Source: Ruegeria atlantica (GTDB lineage: Bacteria; Pseudomonadota; Alphaproteobacteria; Rhodobacterales; Rhodobacteraceae). Taken from it: a stretch of DNA of 64,000 nt. The stretch is from the NCBI RefSeq assembly GCF_013032455.1, contig NZ_WQCF01000009.1, forward strand, positions 100,653 to 164,652, in the 5' to 3' direction. The translations under genes and the position numbers were made by a program. Each line of letters opens with the position of its first letter. Positions within the stretch are counted from its first letter, which is position 1. Positions 34,936-43,837 of this stretch are shown one piece after another. Under the pieces are notes generated by a model that saw nothing but the letters and a program-made list of their open reading frames with translations, searched no databases and was not told the DNA's origin.

Positions 34936-36516
34936 ATGGCTACCCAATTTGACTTGGACGACGACAGCGTTGTCGTCATCATTGGTTCGGGTGCTGGCGG
35001 CGGAACGCTGGCCAATGAGCTTGCGCAAAAAGGTATCTCTTCAGTTGTTCTGGAGGCTGGCGGCGTTTTCGAGTTTGACGACATCGAAAACGATGAATGG
35101 GGCATGTTCCTCAAGCTGACCGATTTCGACAAACGATATTCGGGCGGCGGCTGGCATGGGGCTCAGAACCACCCGACATTGCCGAACTGGCTGGTCAAGG
35201 GTCTTGGCGGCTCGACGGTTCATTGGGCGGGTGTTTCGCTGCGCTTTTATGAGCACGAGTTCAAAATGCGCACTGTGAACGGCGCCATACAAAACGCCAA
35301 TGTAGAAGACTGGCCAATCACATTGGAAGAGCTGGAGCCGTACTACGATCGCGCCGAAATCAAGATGGGCGTAACAGGCAAGGCGACCGGCATGCCGCAT
35401 CTTCCCTGGAACAACGACTTCCGTGTTCTTGCCGAAGGCGCACGCCGTGTTGGCTATACGAAAATCCAATCCGGGCCGATGGCGATCAACTCAGAAGACT
35501 ATGATGGCCGACCGGCCTGTCAACAAATTGGGTTTTGCATGCAGGGTTGCAAGATCGGCGCGAAATGGTCGACAGACATCACGGAAATTCCGGCCGCCGT
35601 GGAAACGGGCAAATGTGAAGTTCGCACCAATTGTATGGTGTTGAAGATCGAGCACGACGACACCGGCAAAGCCACAGGTGTGGTTTATGCCGATAAAGAC
35701 GGCAACCATCATGTTCAAAAGGCCCGTATCGTCGCTGTCGCTGGCAACTCGATTGAGACCCCACGCCTGCTTTTGAACTCGGCATCGCCAATGTTCCCGG
35801 ACGGCATGGCCAACTCTTCCGGTCAGGTAGGAAAAAACTACATGGTTCACGTCAATGGTGGCGTCTACAGCGAGATGCCGGAACGTGTACATATCCACCG
35901 CGGGACCCAGGTGGCTGGTATCGTTGCCGACGAAGTCCCCAACAATCCCGATCGTGGTTTCACAGGAGGGTATCACCTCGAGAAACTGACTCTTGGTCTT
36001 CCGGTTATGTCGCTCTTTCTGAAACGCGGGAACGGAGCCTGGGGCAAGGATCTGGCTGAAGCGCTGGAGAAATATGACTATCTGTCCGGCGTGTACATTG
36101 TGGGTGAAGATCTGGCTCAAGAGCAGAACCGCATCACGCTGCATGACACTGAAAAAGACCAGCATGGTCTACCGGTGCCAATCGTAAACCGCACGCCACA
36201 TAACAACGATGAACGTATGCTGAAGCATGCCTATGGAGTGATGGATAAAATCCATGATGCCGTTGGCGCGAAGGTGACACACCATTTGGCCAAATACCCG
36301 GCAAGCCACAACATGGGCACGGCCCGGATGCATGAGGACCCTGACAAGGGTGTCGTGAACAAATGGGGTCAGGCCCACGATGTTCCGAACCTGTTCATTT
36401 CGGACGGCAGCGTATTCACCTCATCCGGCGCGGCCAACCCCACATTGACCATCGTCGCACTGGTCATCCGCCAGGCAGAGTACATCGCGCAAGAGATGAA
36501 CGCCCAAAACATCTGA
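34936..36516 (+). CDS. GMC-family FAD oxidoreductase (gluconate/alcohol dehydrogenase large-subunit-like)
   Basis: 526 aa. FAD motif IIGSGAGGG at residues 15-23, GLGGSTVHWAGVSLRF, FCMQGCKIGAKWST (typical of membrane gluconate-type dehydrogenases), ASHNMGTARM with the active-site His, and C-terminal LFISDGSVFTSSGAANPTLTIVAL. Oxidises a hydroxyl group of a sugar, polyol or alcohol. Probably exported by hitch-hiking with the Tat-signal small subunit. GGAGG precedes ATG 34936. An imperfect long stem (8-bp arms at 36524-36531 and 36570-36577) follows the gene. Confidence 0.9.
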   Translation: MATQFDLDDDSVVVIIGSGAGGGTLANELAQKGISSVVLEAGGVFEFDDIENDEWGMFLKLTDFDKRYSGGGWHGAQNHPTLPNWLVKGLGGSTVHWAGVSLRFYEHEFKMRTVNGAIQNANVEDWPITLEELEPYYDRAEIKMGVTGKATGMPHLPWNNDFRVLAEGARRVGYTKIQSGPMAINSEDYDGRPACQQIGFCMQGCKIGAKWSTDITEIPAAVETGKCEVRTNCMVLKIEHDDTGKATGVVYADKDGNHHVQKARIVAVAGNSIETPRLLLNSASPMFPDGMANSSGQVGKNYMVHVNGGVYSEMPERVHIHRGTQVAGIVADEVPNNPDRGFTGGYHLEKLTLGLPVMSLFLKRGNGAWGKDLAEALEKYDYLSGVYIVGEDLAQEQNRITLHDTEKDQHGLPVPIVNRTPHNNDERMLKHAYGVMDKIHDAVGAKVTHHLAKYPASHNMGTARMHEDPDKGVVNKWGQAHDVPNLFISDGSVFTSSGAANPTLTIVALVIRQAEYIAQEMNAQNI

Positions 36517-36639
36517 CGCCATAAGCGCCTCTCCCCGGTGCGGTCAGGCTTTCGGGCCTGGCTGCATTGGAGGCGCTCGGTCTTGCGCGGAAACGGGGTT
36601 CACTTGCCCCGAAACAGCATCAATCCAAAGGAGGAGAAT

Positions 36640-37230
36640 ATGTTCAAGAAACTCAGTAAACTCGCGTGTGCCACAGCACTGGCACTTGGCTTACCCGCAG
36701 TCGCACTTGCCGAACTGCCAGGCATGCGCGGAACTCAACACATCGGGATCACCGTGCCCGATGTGGACGAAGCCGTCGAATTCTTGGTCGACATCGTGGG
36801 GTGCGAGGCGTTTTTTTCGTTCGGTCCGTTTGGTCCGTTCGAAGATGACTGGATGACAAAAAATCTGAACGTGAACCCGCGCGCGGTCATCGAAGTCATC
36901 ACAATGGTGCGTTGTGGCAACGGTCCGGCTTTTGAAGTGTTCAAATACACATCTCCGGACCAGAACCCGAACCCACCAAAGAACAGCGACATTGGTGGGT
37001 ATCACATCGCCTTCTACGTTGATGATATCAACGAAGCGACCCAGTACCTGCGTGAAAACGGTGTACAGGTCTTGGAAAGCCCCCACCCGCTGACGGGGAC
37101 TCTGTTGGAGGGGATGGACTGGGTCTATTTTCTGACACCTTGGGGCATGCAGATGGAAATCGTCAGCGCGCCCGACGGCATTCTGGACGAAAAGCAAAAC
37201 AACCGGAATTTCTGGGACCCGCGCTCCTGA
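36640..37230 (+). CDS. Exported VOC (glyoxalase/dioxygenase-fold) protein
   Basis: 196 aa from ATG 36640 with AAAGGAGGAG upstream. The signal peptide (residues 1-24, ending VALA) precedes ELPGMRGTQHIGITVPDVDEAVEFLVDIVGCEAFF, a VOC beta-alpha-beta module with a metal-ligand His. The second module reads GGYHIAFYVDDINEATQYLRENGV, then MQMEIV with a candidate Glu ligand. A periplasmic VOC metalloprotein is uncommon and fits an extracytoplasmic step beside the GMC enzyme. Followed by a terminator-like hairpin. Confidence 0.85.
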   Translation: MFKKLSKLACATALALGLPAVALAELPGMRGTQHIGITVPDVDEAVEFLVDIVGCEAFFSFGPFGPFEDDWMTKNLNVNPRAVIEVITMVRCGNGPAFEVFKYTSPDQNPNPPKNSDIGGYHIAFYVDDINEATQYLRENGVQVLESPHPLTGTLLEGMDWVYFLTPWGMQMEIVSAPDGILDEKQNNRNFWDPRS

Positions 37231-37251
37231 AGATAACCCAAAAACGAAAAC

Positions 37252-37284
37252 GGGTTGCGGCACCCCAAGCCGCGACCCTTCTTT
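37252..37284 (+). terminator. Terminator-like hairpin between VOC and hupE-like genes
   Basis: GGGTTGCGGC and GCCGCGACCC pair (one G-U) around a 7-base loop and are followed by TTCTTTA. It may attenuate transcription into the last two genes of the operon. Confidence 0.55.
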
Positions 37285-37295
37285 AGGAGGCGAAA

Positions 37296-38570
37296 ATGGC
37301 TTGGTTGAGCCCCCCAAATAATACGCGAAACACGCCGATCCTTATCGGTGTGGCTGTTCTCTTACTGGCGCTCTGCTGGTGGCCACAGCGAGGATACGCT
37401 CACTTCAGCTATTCCGACCCGCGGATCATCCATATTGTTGACGACGGCGAAGACCAAGCACTCGTTCTCATTCGGATGCCCGCTCCGTTGGCTCTGCTTC
37501 CTGACGATTGGCAAGGGCAAAGCGAAACTCGTGTACCCCCGTTTGGTATCACCGATGGCGCTGACATTTTTCTGGATGCGCATGCCGTTGAAAACAACAC
37601 GTCTGAGCTTCGGGACATATTGTACCGGTCGGTGTCCATTTGGATCAATGGACGCAGATCAAATACGAAAGTTGAGCAATTTCGGTTCTGGGCCGATACT
37701 GAGAGGCCCTCATTTGGAACTGTCAAATCTGCGACGGCAGCGTTTCAAGAGGCTGCCCACACAGATCTGGCAGCATTATCATATTTCAACCTCACAGTAG
37801 ATGTCGCGCTCTCGGTCCCATCCGGATCTCTTAATCAGGATCTGCGCGTTACTTCAGATCTTGGTAAGAACTTTCAGGTGATGGACAGGTTTGGAACTGT
37901 CGTGAAGCTGCATCGCAGCGACACAGTCGAGACACAAGCGATGATTGGAGTGCTGGATGTCTCGTATCCGGCGACTTCAAACAAATGGATCGTTATGCGC
38001 GATGCGGCATTAATCGGCGCAGAACACATTTACTTTGGGCTTGATCACCTGGCCATAATTGTCCTTATCGCCATTGCCGCACAAAGCTGGCGCCAAGCTC
38101 TGGGGATGGCTTCGGCCTTCACCATCGGACATATGATCACGCTTGCTGCCGGCCTCTACGGCATCGCGCCCGCAACGATCTGGTTCATACCGTTGGTGGA
38201 ATTTAGCATTGCGCTCTCGATCGTTGTCGCTGGCGCATTTATTTGCTTTCAGATCAGGCATCCGCTGAGTTGGTTGGCGCTGTTCGTCATTGGACTGGTC
38301 CATGGCTACGGGTTTGCCGCCTCTGCGTCTCAGGCGATGTTTGCAGGTCAGTTTAATTTCCTCGACCTGTTAGCATTCGCCTTTGGGTTGGAAGCTTGCC
38401 AATTCGCGATTTATGCCATGATCTTGCCGATCATCCTGCTGGCAGATCGCCAGTTCCCAATGGTGCACGACACGTGGCGCAGAGGTGTGGCTCTGCTCAT
38501 CGCGGTGTTTGCCGCGTCGGCTACATTCACCCGCTTTACCGAAACTACAGGTGCTTTTGGCCTGGTTTAG
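37296..38570 (+). CDS. HupE/UreJ-family membrane protein with large N-terminal extracytoplasmic domain
   Basis: 424 aa. One N-terminal membrane or signal segment (ILIGVAVLLLALCW), about 200 residues outside, then a hydrophobic HupE/UreJ_2 domain with the motif GAEHIYFGLDHLAIIVLIA (H-x-x-x-G-x-D-H). HupE/UreJ proteins are linked to nickel/cobalt uptake, whereas the long two-domain form is less well understood. GGAGG precedes ATG 37296. Metal supply to an operon enzyme, for example the VOC protein, is possible but unproven. Confidence 0.82.
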   Translation: MAWLSPPNNTRNTPILIGVAVLLLALCWWPQRGYAHFSYSDPRIIHIVDDGEDQALVLIRMPAPLALLPDDWQGQSETRVPPFGITDGADIFLDAHAVENNTSELRDILYRSVSIWINGRRSNTKVEQFRFWADTERPSFGTVKSATAAFQEAAHTDLAALSYFNLTVDVALSVPSGSLNQDLRVTSDLGKNFQVMDRFGTVVKLHRSDTVETQAMIGVLDVSYPATSNKWIVMRDAALIGAEHIYFGLDHLAIIVLIAIAAQSWRQALGMASAFTIGHMITLAAGLYGIAPATIWFIPLVEFSIALSIVVAGAFICFQIRHPLSWLALFVIGLVHGYGFAASASQAMFAGQFNFLDLLAFAFGLEACQFAIYAMILPIILLADRQFPMVHDTWRRGVALLIAVFAASATFTRFTETTGAFGLV

Positions 38571-38593
38571 GCCGTTCATCACGGAGATCCAAA

Positions 38594-39988
38594 ATGACTG
38601 AAACAAAATTCGATATGATCGTGATCGGAGCAGGCCCGGGCGGTTATGTTGCTGCAATCCGTGCAGCCCAATTGGGGTTGGATGTCGTTTGTATCGAGCG
38701 TGAACACCTCGGTGGCATTTGCCTGAACTGGGGCTGCATTCCCACAAAAGCACTGCTCCGCTCAAGCGAAGTGCTACACTTGGCGCAAAATGCAAAAGAC
38801 TTTGGCCTGAAGATTGAAGACCCGGAACACGATCTCGAAGCAATTGTCGCGCGGTCGCGGAGAGTCGCCAAACAGCTTTCAAACGGCGTTGGCTATTTGT
38901 TCAAGAAGAACAAGGTGTCGTCCATTATGGGTGAAGCGCGCTTGGCCGGAAATGGCGTAGTTATTGTGAAATCCAAAGAAGGAGAGCAGACACTGCGATC
39001 GGACAATATCGTTCTGGCAACCGGTGCACGCGCCAGAGAACTTCCTGGGCTTGAAGCGGATGGGAACCGCGTCTGGTCCTATAAACATGCTCTGCAACCC
39101 CCTCACGAACCAAACAAGCTGCTGGTCATCGGTTCCGGTGCGATCGGCATTGAATTTGCAAGTTTTTACAACGCTATCGGAGCAGAAACGACCGTAGTGG
39201 AAGTAATGGATCGTATTTTGCCTGTCGAAGACGCCGAGATATCGACCTATGCCAAGAAAAGCTTCAGCAAACAGGGCATGAAGTTTTTTGAGGGCTCGAA
39301 AGTTACGCAGCTTGAACGCCACAGCGACCGCGTTGTCGCTCATATCGAAAAGGACGGCGAGGTAACGGTTCAGGAGTTTGACACCGTGATTTCAGCTGTT
39401 GGCATCACCGGTAACGTTGAGAACCTTGGTCTCGAAGAGATTGGCGTTGAGATCGACCGAAATCACGTCGTCACAGACGAGTATTGCCGCACCAACATAC
39501 CCGGAATCTATGCTATCGGAGATGTCGCAGGGGCTCCTTGGCTTGCTCACAAGGCAAGTCACGAGGGCGTCATGGTCGCGGAACTCATCGCTGGACTTGA
39601 AGGTCACCCCGTCAAGCCGGAGAGTATTGCAGGTTGCACGTATTGCCACCCTCAGATCGCGAGCGTTGGGATGACCGAAGCGCAAGCGATCGAAGCCGGT
39701 TTTGAAATAAAAGTCGGGCGGTTTCCTTACCAGGGCAACGGCAAAGCCATTGCCTTGGGCGACGCGCAGGGGATGATCAAAACCGTCTTTGATGCCAAAA
39801 CCGAGCGACTGCTTGGCGCGCATATGGTCGGGGCCGAAGTGACCGAACTGATTCAAGGATACGTCGTCGGGCAAAAGCTCAATGCAACAGGTCCAGACTT
39901 GATGGAAACTGTATTTCCGCACCCTACGCTTAGCGAAATGATGCATGAAAGCGCTCTCGACGCTTTCGGTAGAGTCATCCACAAATAG
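38594..39988 (+). CDS. lpdA: Dihydrolipoamide dehydrogenase (E3)
   Basis: 464 aa from ATG 38594 (MTETKFDMIVIGAGPGG); an open frame far upstream overlaps the HupE gene and is not coding. Redox disulphide GGICLNWGCIPTKALL, NAD motif LLVIGSGAIGIEFASFY, second FAD motif GIYAIGDVAGAPWLAHKA and the interface catalytic HPTLSEMMHESA (His-x4-Glu) are all intact. It reoxidises the free lipoyl domain and makes NADH, completing the complex begun by the E1 genes. Confidence 0.95.
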   Translation: MTETKFDMIVIGAGPGGYVAAIRAAQLGLDVVCIEREHLGGICLNWGCIPTKALLRSSEVLHLAQNAKDFGLKIEDPEHDLEAIVARSRRVAKQLSNGVGYLFKKNKVSSIMGEARLAGNGVVIVKSKEGEQTLRSDNIVLATGARARELPGLEADGNRVWSYKHALQPPHEPNKLLVIGSGAIGIEFASFYNAIGAETTVVEVMDRILPVEDAEISTYAKKSFSKQGMKFFEGSKVTQLERHSDRVVAHIEKDGEVTVQEFDTVISAVGITGNVENLGLEEIGVEIDRNHVVTDEYCRTNIPGIYAIGDVAGAPWLAHKASHEGVMVAELIAGLEGHPVKPESIAGCTYCHPQIASVGMTEAQAIEAGFEIKVGRFPYQGNGKAIALGDAQGMIKTVFDAKTERLLGAHMVGAEVTELIQGYVVGQKLNATGPDLMETVFPHPTLSEMMHESALDAFGRVIHK

Positions 39989-40004
39989 TTTCGCTCAACC
40001 GCTT

Positions 40005-40029
40005 GTCGGCAACATTACTTGTTACCGAC
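40005..40029. terminator. Hairpin between convergent lpdA and acoR-like genes
   Basis: GTCGGCAAC and GTTACCGAC pair at eight of nine positions around ATTACTT, in the 51-bp gap between two convergent stops. Probably a two-way terminator, although a T-run is weak. Confidence 0.45.
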
Positions 40030-40039
40030 CTTGCTCATG

Positions 40040-41923
40040 CTAACGGGGTCGCGCGATGCCATATTGTTTCATCTTTCGATGAATGGTTGCGCGGCCCATT
40101 CCTATGTTGCGCGCTGCTCTCGAGACGTTCCATCGGGCACCGATCAGCGCATCCTGAATGAGTGTCTGCTCATCATAGGTCGAATTTGACCGGTCGGAAT
40201 AACTCTGTCTTGTCTCTAAGGCCTTGTGTGTTTCTGACACAGATATGGTGCGTTCCGGCAGGTCCAGCCGGGAGATACGACGGCCGTCCCCTTCCATAAG
40301 CGCTTGCTGCAGGGCGTTTTTTAGCTCTCGGACATTGCCTGGCCAATCAGAACAGGAGATCAAGCTTTTTGCTTCTTCTGTTATTTGAACTGCCTCTCCT
40401 GCCAACTGCCGAGCGATCTCGCCAGCCAAGGCCTCAACCCGTTCACGCTGCCGAAGAGGAGGAAGGTGAACAATCGTATTTGCCATCAGAAAATAGAGAT
40501 CATCCCGGAACACCCCGTCCTGAACGGCAGCGCGAAGCGGCTGACGGCATGTCGCGATAATTCTGGGTGTCAGCTCCGAAATCTGTTCTTCGAGCAGCAA
40601 CCCGTCTGCCTCAATTTCACCCATCAGCATCCTGAGGCGAGCCTGCGCGAACTCTGGCAGTTCGTCTACGTTCTCAAAAACCAGAACAATATGCTCCTGA
40701 TCTGCTACTCCAAAGGAACCCGCAATACGCGCTTGTTCAAGCAAGGTCTGAAAGTAAAGTTTGTCCTGTTCAGATTCCCCCAGGGACGCGCAATCCACGG
40801 TCGTTACACGTGTCGTGTCGAACTTGTTAGCTTCAAGGATCGCCGCAATGAGGGCAGTCTTGCCGGTACCGGACTCACCTTCGATCAAGAACGGTAATCC
40901 CTTTCTGAAGTGTGCCTGGGCCCTCGTACAGAGCGCAGACATCCGATCGCTTCCAATCGAAAGCTGGCGCAACGAAGCGGCCAATCGGATACGTTTCGGT
41001 CTTTGCGAAGCTGTAGTCTTTGGGTTTTTCCATGACACAGGAGAAGTGCGCTTGTCTCTCTTAGTCAGCGCCGAGAAATTTAGAACTGGCCCATTCATGG
41101 ACCGAACACTCATAACTCTTTCGGGGACGGTTTCCATAGCCTTTGAATCAGTACCGAACACCAATTCAAAGGCCTTCCCTCTTAGTGCCGCGGGAGTCTT
41201 TTCACCTACGAGGCGGTGTGTCCCCGCGGTAGCGCCCAAGATAATCCCGGCTTCGTTCAACGCCACAAGTTCATCCCGCTTCAGCAAGTCGCGCCCATCA
41301 GCTGAGGAAACAGATATGATCAAACTATCTGCAAACTGCTTTTCGAATAGTATGCGTTGGATTCTGTCTGCTGCGGTACCCAAAAGCTGAGACGCAAAGA
41401 GGTAATCTGACGAGTTATTGCGATCCAACATAGCCAAGCTGATTGCACCGAGTGTGTGGTTTTCTGCGTCAAAAAGAGGGGCAGCTGTGCAGGCGAATGG
41501 ACGCAATGAAGAAAAGTAGTGGTTTCCTCCGCTAACGGTGAAGGCATCTCTCTCAGATAACGCCATGCTGACACCATTAGTTCCTGCAATTCGCTCATCC
41601 CAACAGGAACCGACGGCGATGCCGTTTTCTTCAAAAACGGACCGGCCCTGGTCGGTGCCTTCCAGACGAACCGAAACTCCATCGGTATCCGTGACAACAA
41701 GGCAATGACCGGCATTGGCGGCTATTTGAGCGAGTTGGCTAATTATCCCTTGGCGGCCGCCGGAACGTTCTACCAATTCCTCTAACCGAGGAGCCACTTC
41801 AGATGATTGTAGGCGAAGGATGGGGCGAGCTGCATCCCGAACAAGCTTGTATTTAAGCTCACAGCGCTCCCAAGATTCACTGATGGCACTTCCAAAGTGT
41901 AAGGAATTACCGGTTTCCACCAT
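40040..41923 (-). CDS. acoR: AcoR-like transcriptional activator lacking the GAFTGA loop
   Basis: 627 aa from ATG 41923 (MVETGN); six more codons are open upstream. N-terminal GAF-type sensor (LVVTDTDGVSVRLEG, VGSCWDERIAGTNGVSMAL, FACTAAPLFDAENHTLGAISL), AAA+ domain with Walker A GESGTGKTAL and Walker B LVFENVDEL, and a Fis-type helix-turn-helix at the end (NVSRAARNIGMGRATIHRKMKQYGI). The region where GAFTGA should contact sigma-54 reads VDCASLGESEQDKLYFQTLLEQARIAGSFG, so the loop is missing. Likely works with another sigma factor. Convergent with the operon it probably controls. Confidence 0.85.
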   Translation of the reverse strand: MVETGNSLHFGSAISESWERCELKYKLVRDAARPILRLQSSEVAPRLEELVERSGGRQGIISQLAQIAANAGHCLVVTDTDGVSVRLEGTDQGRSVFEENGIAVGSCWDERIAGTNGVSMALSERDAFTVSGGNHYFSSLRPFACTAAPLFDAENHTLGAISLAMLDRNNSSDYLFASQLLGTAADRIQRILFEKQFADSLIISVSSADGRDLLKRDELVALNEAGIILGATAGTHRLVGEKTPAALRGKAFELVFGTDSKAMETVPERVMSVRSMNGPVLNFSALTKRDKRTSPVSWKNPKTTASQRPKRIRLAASLRQLSIGSDRMSALCTRAQAHFRKGLPFLIEGESGTGKTALIAAILEANKFDTTRVTTVDCASLGESEQDKLYFQTLLEQARIAGSFGVADQEHIVLVFENVDELPEFAQARLRMLMGEIEADGLLLEEQISELTPRIIATCRQPLRAAVQDGVFRDDLYFLMANTIVHLPPLRQRERVEALAGEIARQLAGEAVQITEEAKSLISCSDWPGNVRELKNALQQALMEGDGRRISRLDLPERTISVSETHKALETRQSYSDRSNSTYDEQTLIQDALIGARWNVSRAARNIGMGRATIHRKMKQYGIARPR

Positions 41924-42015
41924 ATGTCCTCCCCGTGCCACCAGCTTACAGCATTGAGAGCTATTTCGACAAAAAAACGTCGAAGCTCCCGCGGTTTTCC
42001 CGCCTGTCCGAGAGT

Positions 42016-42804
42016 TTACTGCAAGGTGGCTGTGGCCTCTTGGATAGCTTTCATCACAGATTTTCTATGGCCTTCATTCATTGCGGCTGCATGAGGTCGC
42101 GCCAACCGTCCCGAGTCGTTGTCGAAGTACTTGCCGGAAGCATCGGCAAAATCGGGGTCCAGTGCGACACGGCAAAGGATGTCCGCGCCTATGCTCATAT
42201 CATTCCCTGCGACGCCAAACCCCTCTTTCACCATCTTGGAGGCAAGCAGTGAGCCGGGATTCACCGCAATGACAGACGGGCCATTTGGCAGCGCTATTGC
42301 CAGTTCCTGAGACCAGATGGTGATTGCCAGTTTGCTCTGGGCATAGGCCCCAAAATCGTCCAGCGAACCATGACCGACCATCGCCTTTGCATCGACTGGG
42401 GCTTGTGCGGCCGACGACAGGTTAACTATTCGGCCATCTTGCGGGATGATCGGCAAGAGCCGTTGCGTCAGTACCCACGGCGCGAATGTATTGACCACAA
42501 AGCGAACGTCGAAGCCATCCGGTGTTCGTGTGGTGGGTGTCTTGTAGACGCCAGCATTGTTAATCAGGACATCGATGCGGTCATGCAGCTCAAGAATCTC
42601 CGTCGACAGCGCTTCGACATCACTCAGCTTTGAAAAGTCGGCGACATAGCTTTCTGAATGGCCGCCGACTTCCGTTGCAGCCATCTCAAGTTTTGCTTGG
42701 TTTCGACCATGTAGCAGAATTCTATGACCTTGTGCCGAGAGGGTTTTGGCAGTCAAGAGACCGAGGCCGTCTGTTGATCCAGTGATAAGAATTGTTTTGG
42801 ACAT
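42016..42804 (-). CDS. SDR family oxidoreductase
   Basis: 262 aa from ATG 42804 (MSKTILITGSTDGLG); a long open frame upstream is ignored. TGSTDGLG cofactor loop, NNAGVYKT, catalytic Ser in LSSAAQ and YAQSK are intact, of the retinol-dehydrogenase/light-dependent protochlorophyllide-reductase-like subgroup. Lies 139 bp after the CmcJ-like gene on the same strand and may be co-transcribed. Confidence 0.82.
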   Translation of the reverse strand: MSKTILITGSTDGLGLLTAKTLSAQGHRILLHGRNQAKLEMAATEVGGHSESYVADFSKLSDVEALSTEILELHDRIDVLINNAGVYKTPTTRTPDGFDVRFVVNTFAPWVLTQRLLPIIPQDGRIVNLSSAAQAPVDAKAMVGHGSLDDFGAYAQSKLAITIWSQELAIALPNGPSVIAVNPGSLLASKMVKEGFGVAGNDMSIGADILCRVALDPDFADASGKYFDNDSGRLARPHAAAMNEGHRKSVMKAIQEATATLQ

Positions 42805-42943
42805 GGTTAATTCCTTTGTTCGCAAGCCAGGCTTCGGATGGTTGAGGATGGACTGCCCTTTGAAGTTAGCATTCATCCGGTCTCGAATAGCCGAACGATC
42901 CTGAAGCTCGCTTAAACTATGTGTCTGGTTTTTCAGTAGCTTA

Positions 42944-43723
42944 TCAGAAGCGAACAACAGTTCGGCTCTCGAGGCTCTTTCGAATTGAGTGGATACTTGG
43001 ATCCTCGATCAAATCGACTGCACTGTGACCCACTGAAGGCAATCCTTGGTTGTCGTAGATATTGAACAGGACAATCTCATCCGGGGTCATTCTTGACTGA
43101 TAAACCCATTCATGTGCGTCGCTCGCCGCCAGCCCCATGATATGACCGCGCCGATCAGGGTAAATCAGATCGATCAGAATCCAGTCTTCATTCGTGACGC
43201 TGGATGGGCGAACAAAACCAAGCGGCGCGCTATTGATCGGGTTTTCGACCGGTCGCCAGATATTGATGAAGGCGTAGTGCCCCGTGCTCCATTCTGCGGC
43301 CTGGTCCGATCCAAGAATGTCGACCAGTCGCTTCTCCGCCCCTTCGGTGCTGTAGTCGCTATGCACATTCCGGGCAGGTTTACGGTCGGAGGCAGGGTCA
43401 TCGGCTCTCAGTGTGTGGTCGAAGACAACGACCTCTTTGGCACCCAGATGCTGGGCAAGCAGCTCGGTCAGTTCATGGTCATAAACCCGTTGCCAATCGT
43501 TTCTATTGTCAAATGAGGTGACTTTGCTGGGTGATGTGACAAACGAGACGCCGTCCATTGCAAAAGAAATTGCATCCTCCGACCCCCGAAGATCTCGGAG
43601 TGGAATTTCCGTTGCAACAAGCTCTGGTGAGATCAGATTTCCTGCGACACCTCCGGCATCGATTTGAAACGCCTGCCTCGACGCACTGTGGACGTGATAA
43701 TTGACGATTGCAGTACCCGGCAT
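42944..43723 (-). CDS. CmcJ/NvfI-family oxidoreductase (7alpha-cephem-methoxylase-like)
   Basis: 259 aa. Segments typical of this little-studied, mostly fungal/actinobacterial family: VVVFDHTLRADDP, RNVHSDYSTEGAEKRLVDILG, FINIWRPVENPINSAPLGFV, and YQSRMTPDEIVLFNIYDNQG near the C-terminus. The His-x-Asp in VHSDYS suggests a 2OG-Fe(II)-like metal site. Family enzymes act in specialised metabolism, for example cephamycin methoxylation and gibberellin or meroterpenoid desaturation. Divergent from a LysR regulator, with an SDR downstream. Confidence 0.78.
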   Translation of the reverse strand: MPGTAIVNYHVHSASRQAFQIDAGGVAGNLISPELVATEIPLRDLRGSEDAISFAMDGVSFVTSPSKVTSFDNRNDWQRVYDHELTELLAQHLGAKEVVVFDHTLRADDPASDRKPARNVHSDYSTEGAEKRLVDILGSDQAAEWSTGHYAFINIWRPVENPINSAPLGFVRPSSVTNEDWILIDLIYPDRRGHIMGLAASDAHEWVYQSRMTPDEIVLFNIYDNQGLPSVGHSAVDLIEDPSIHSIRKSLESRTVVRF

Positions 43724-43837
43724 GGCGTTCTCCTTTTTTTACAACAATTTCGATCCGCGACCTGGCAGGCGATTTGCGTTCGCGTCGCGACCCTGTTGCG
43801 GCTTACCTTGAAGATACGCATTGAAGAAGGAATAAAA

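Noticed and set aside
36524..36577. Intrinsic terminator after the GMC gene
   Set aside because: 8-bp arms enclose a 38-base structured loop and no T-run follows; the VOC gene with a strong ribosome site comes right after, so read-through is expected.
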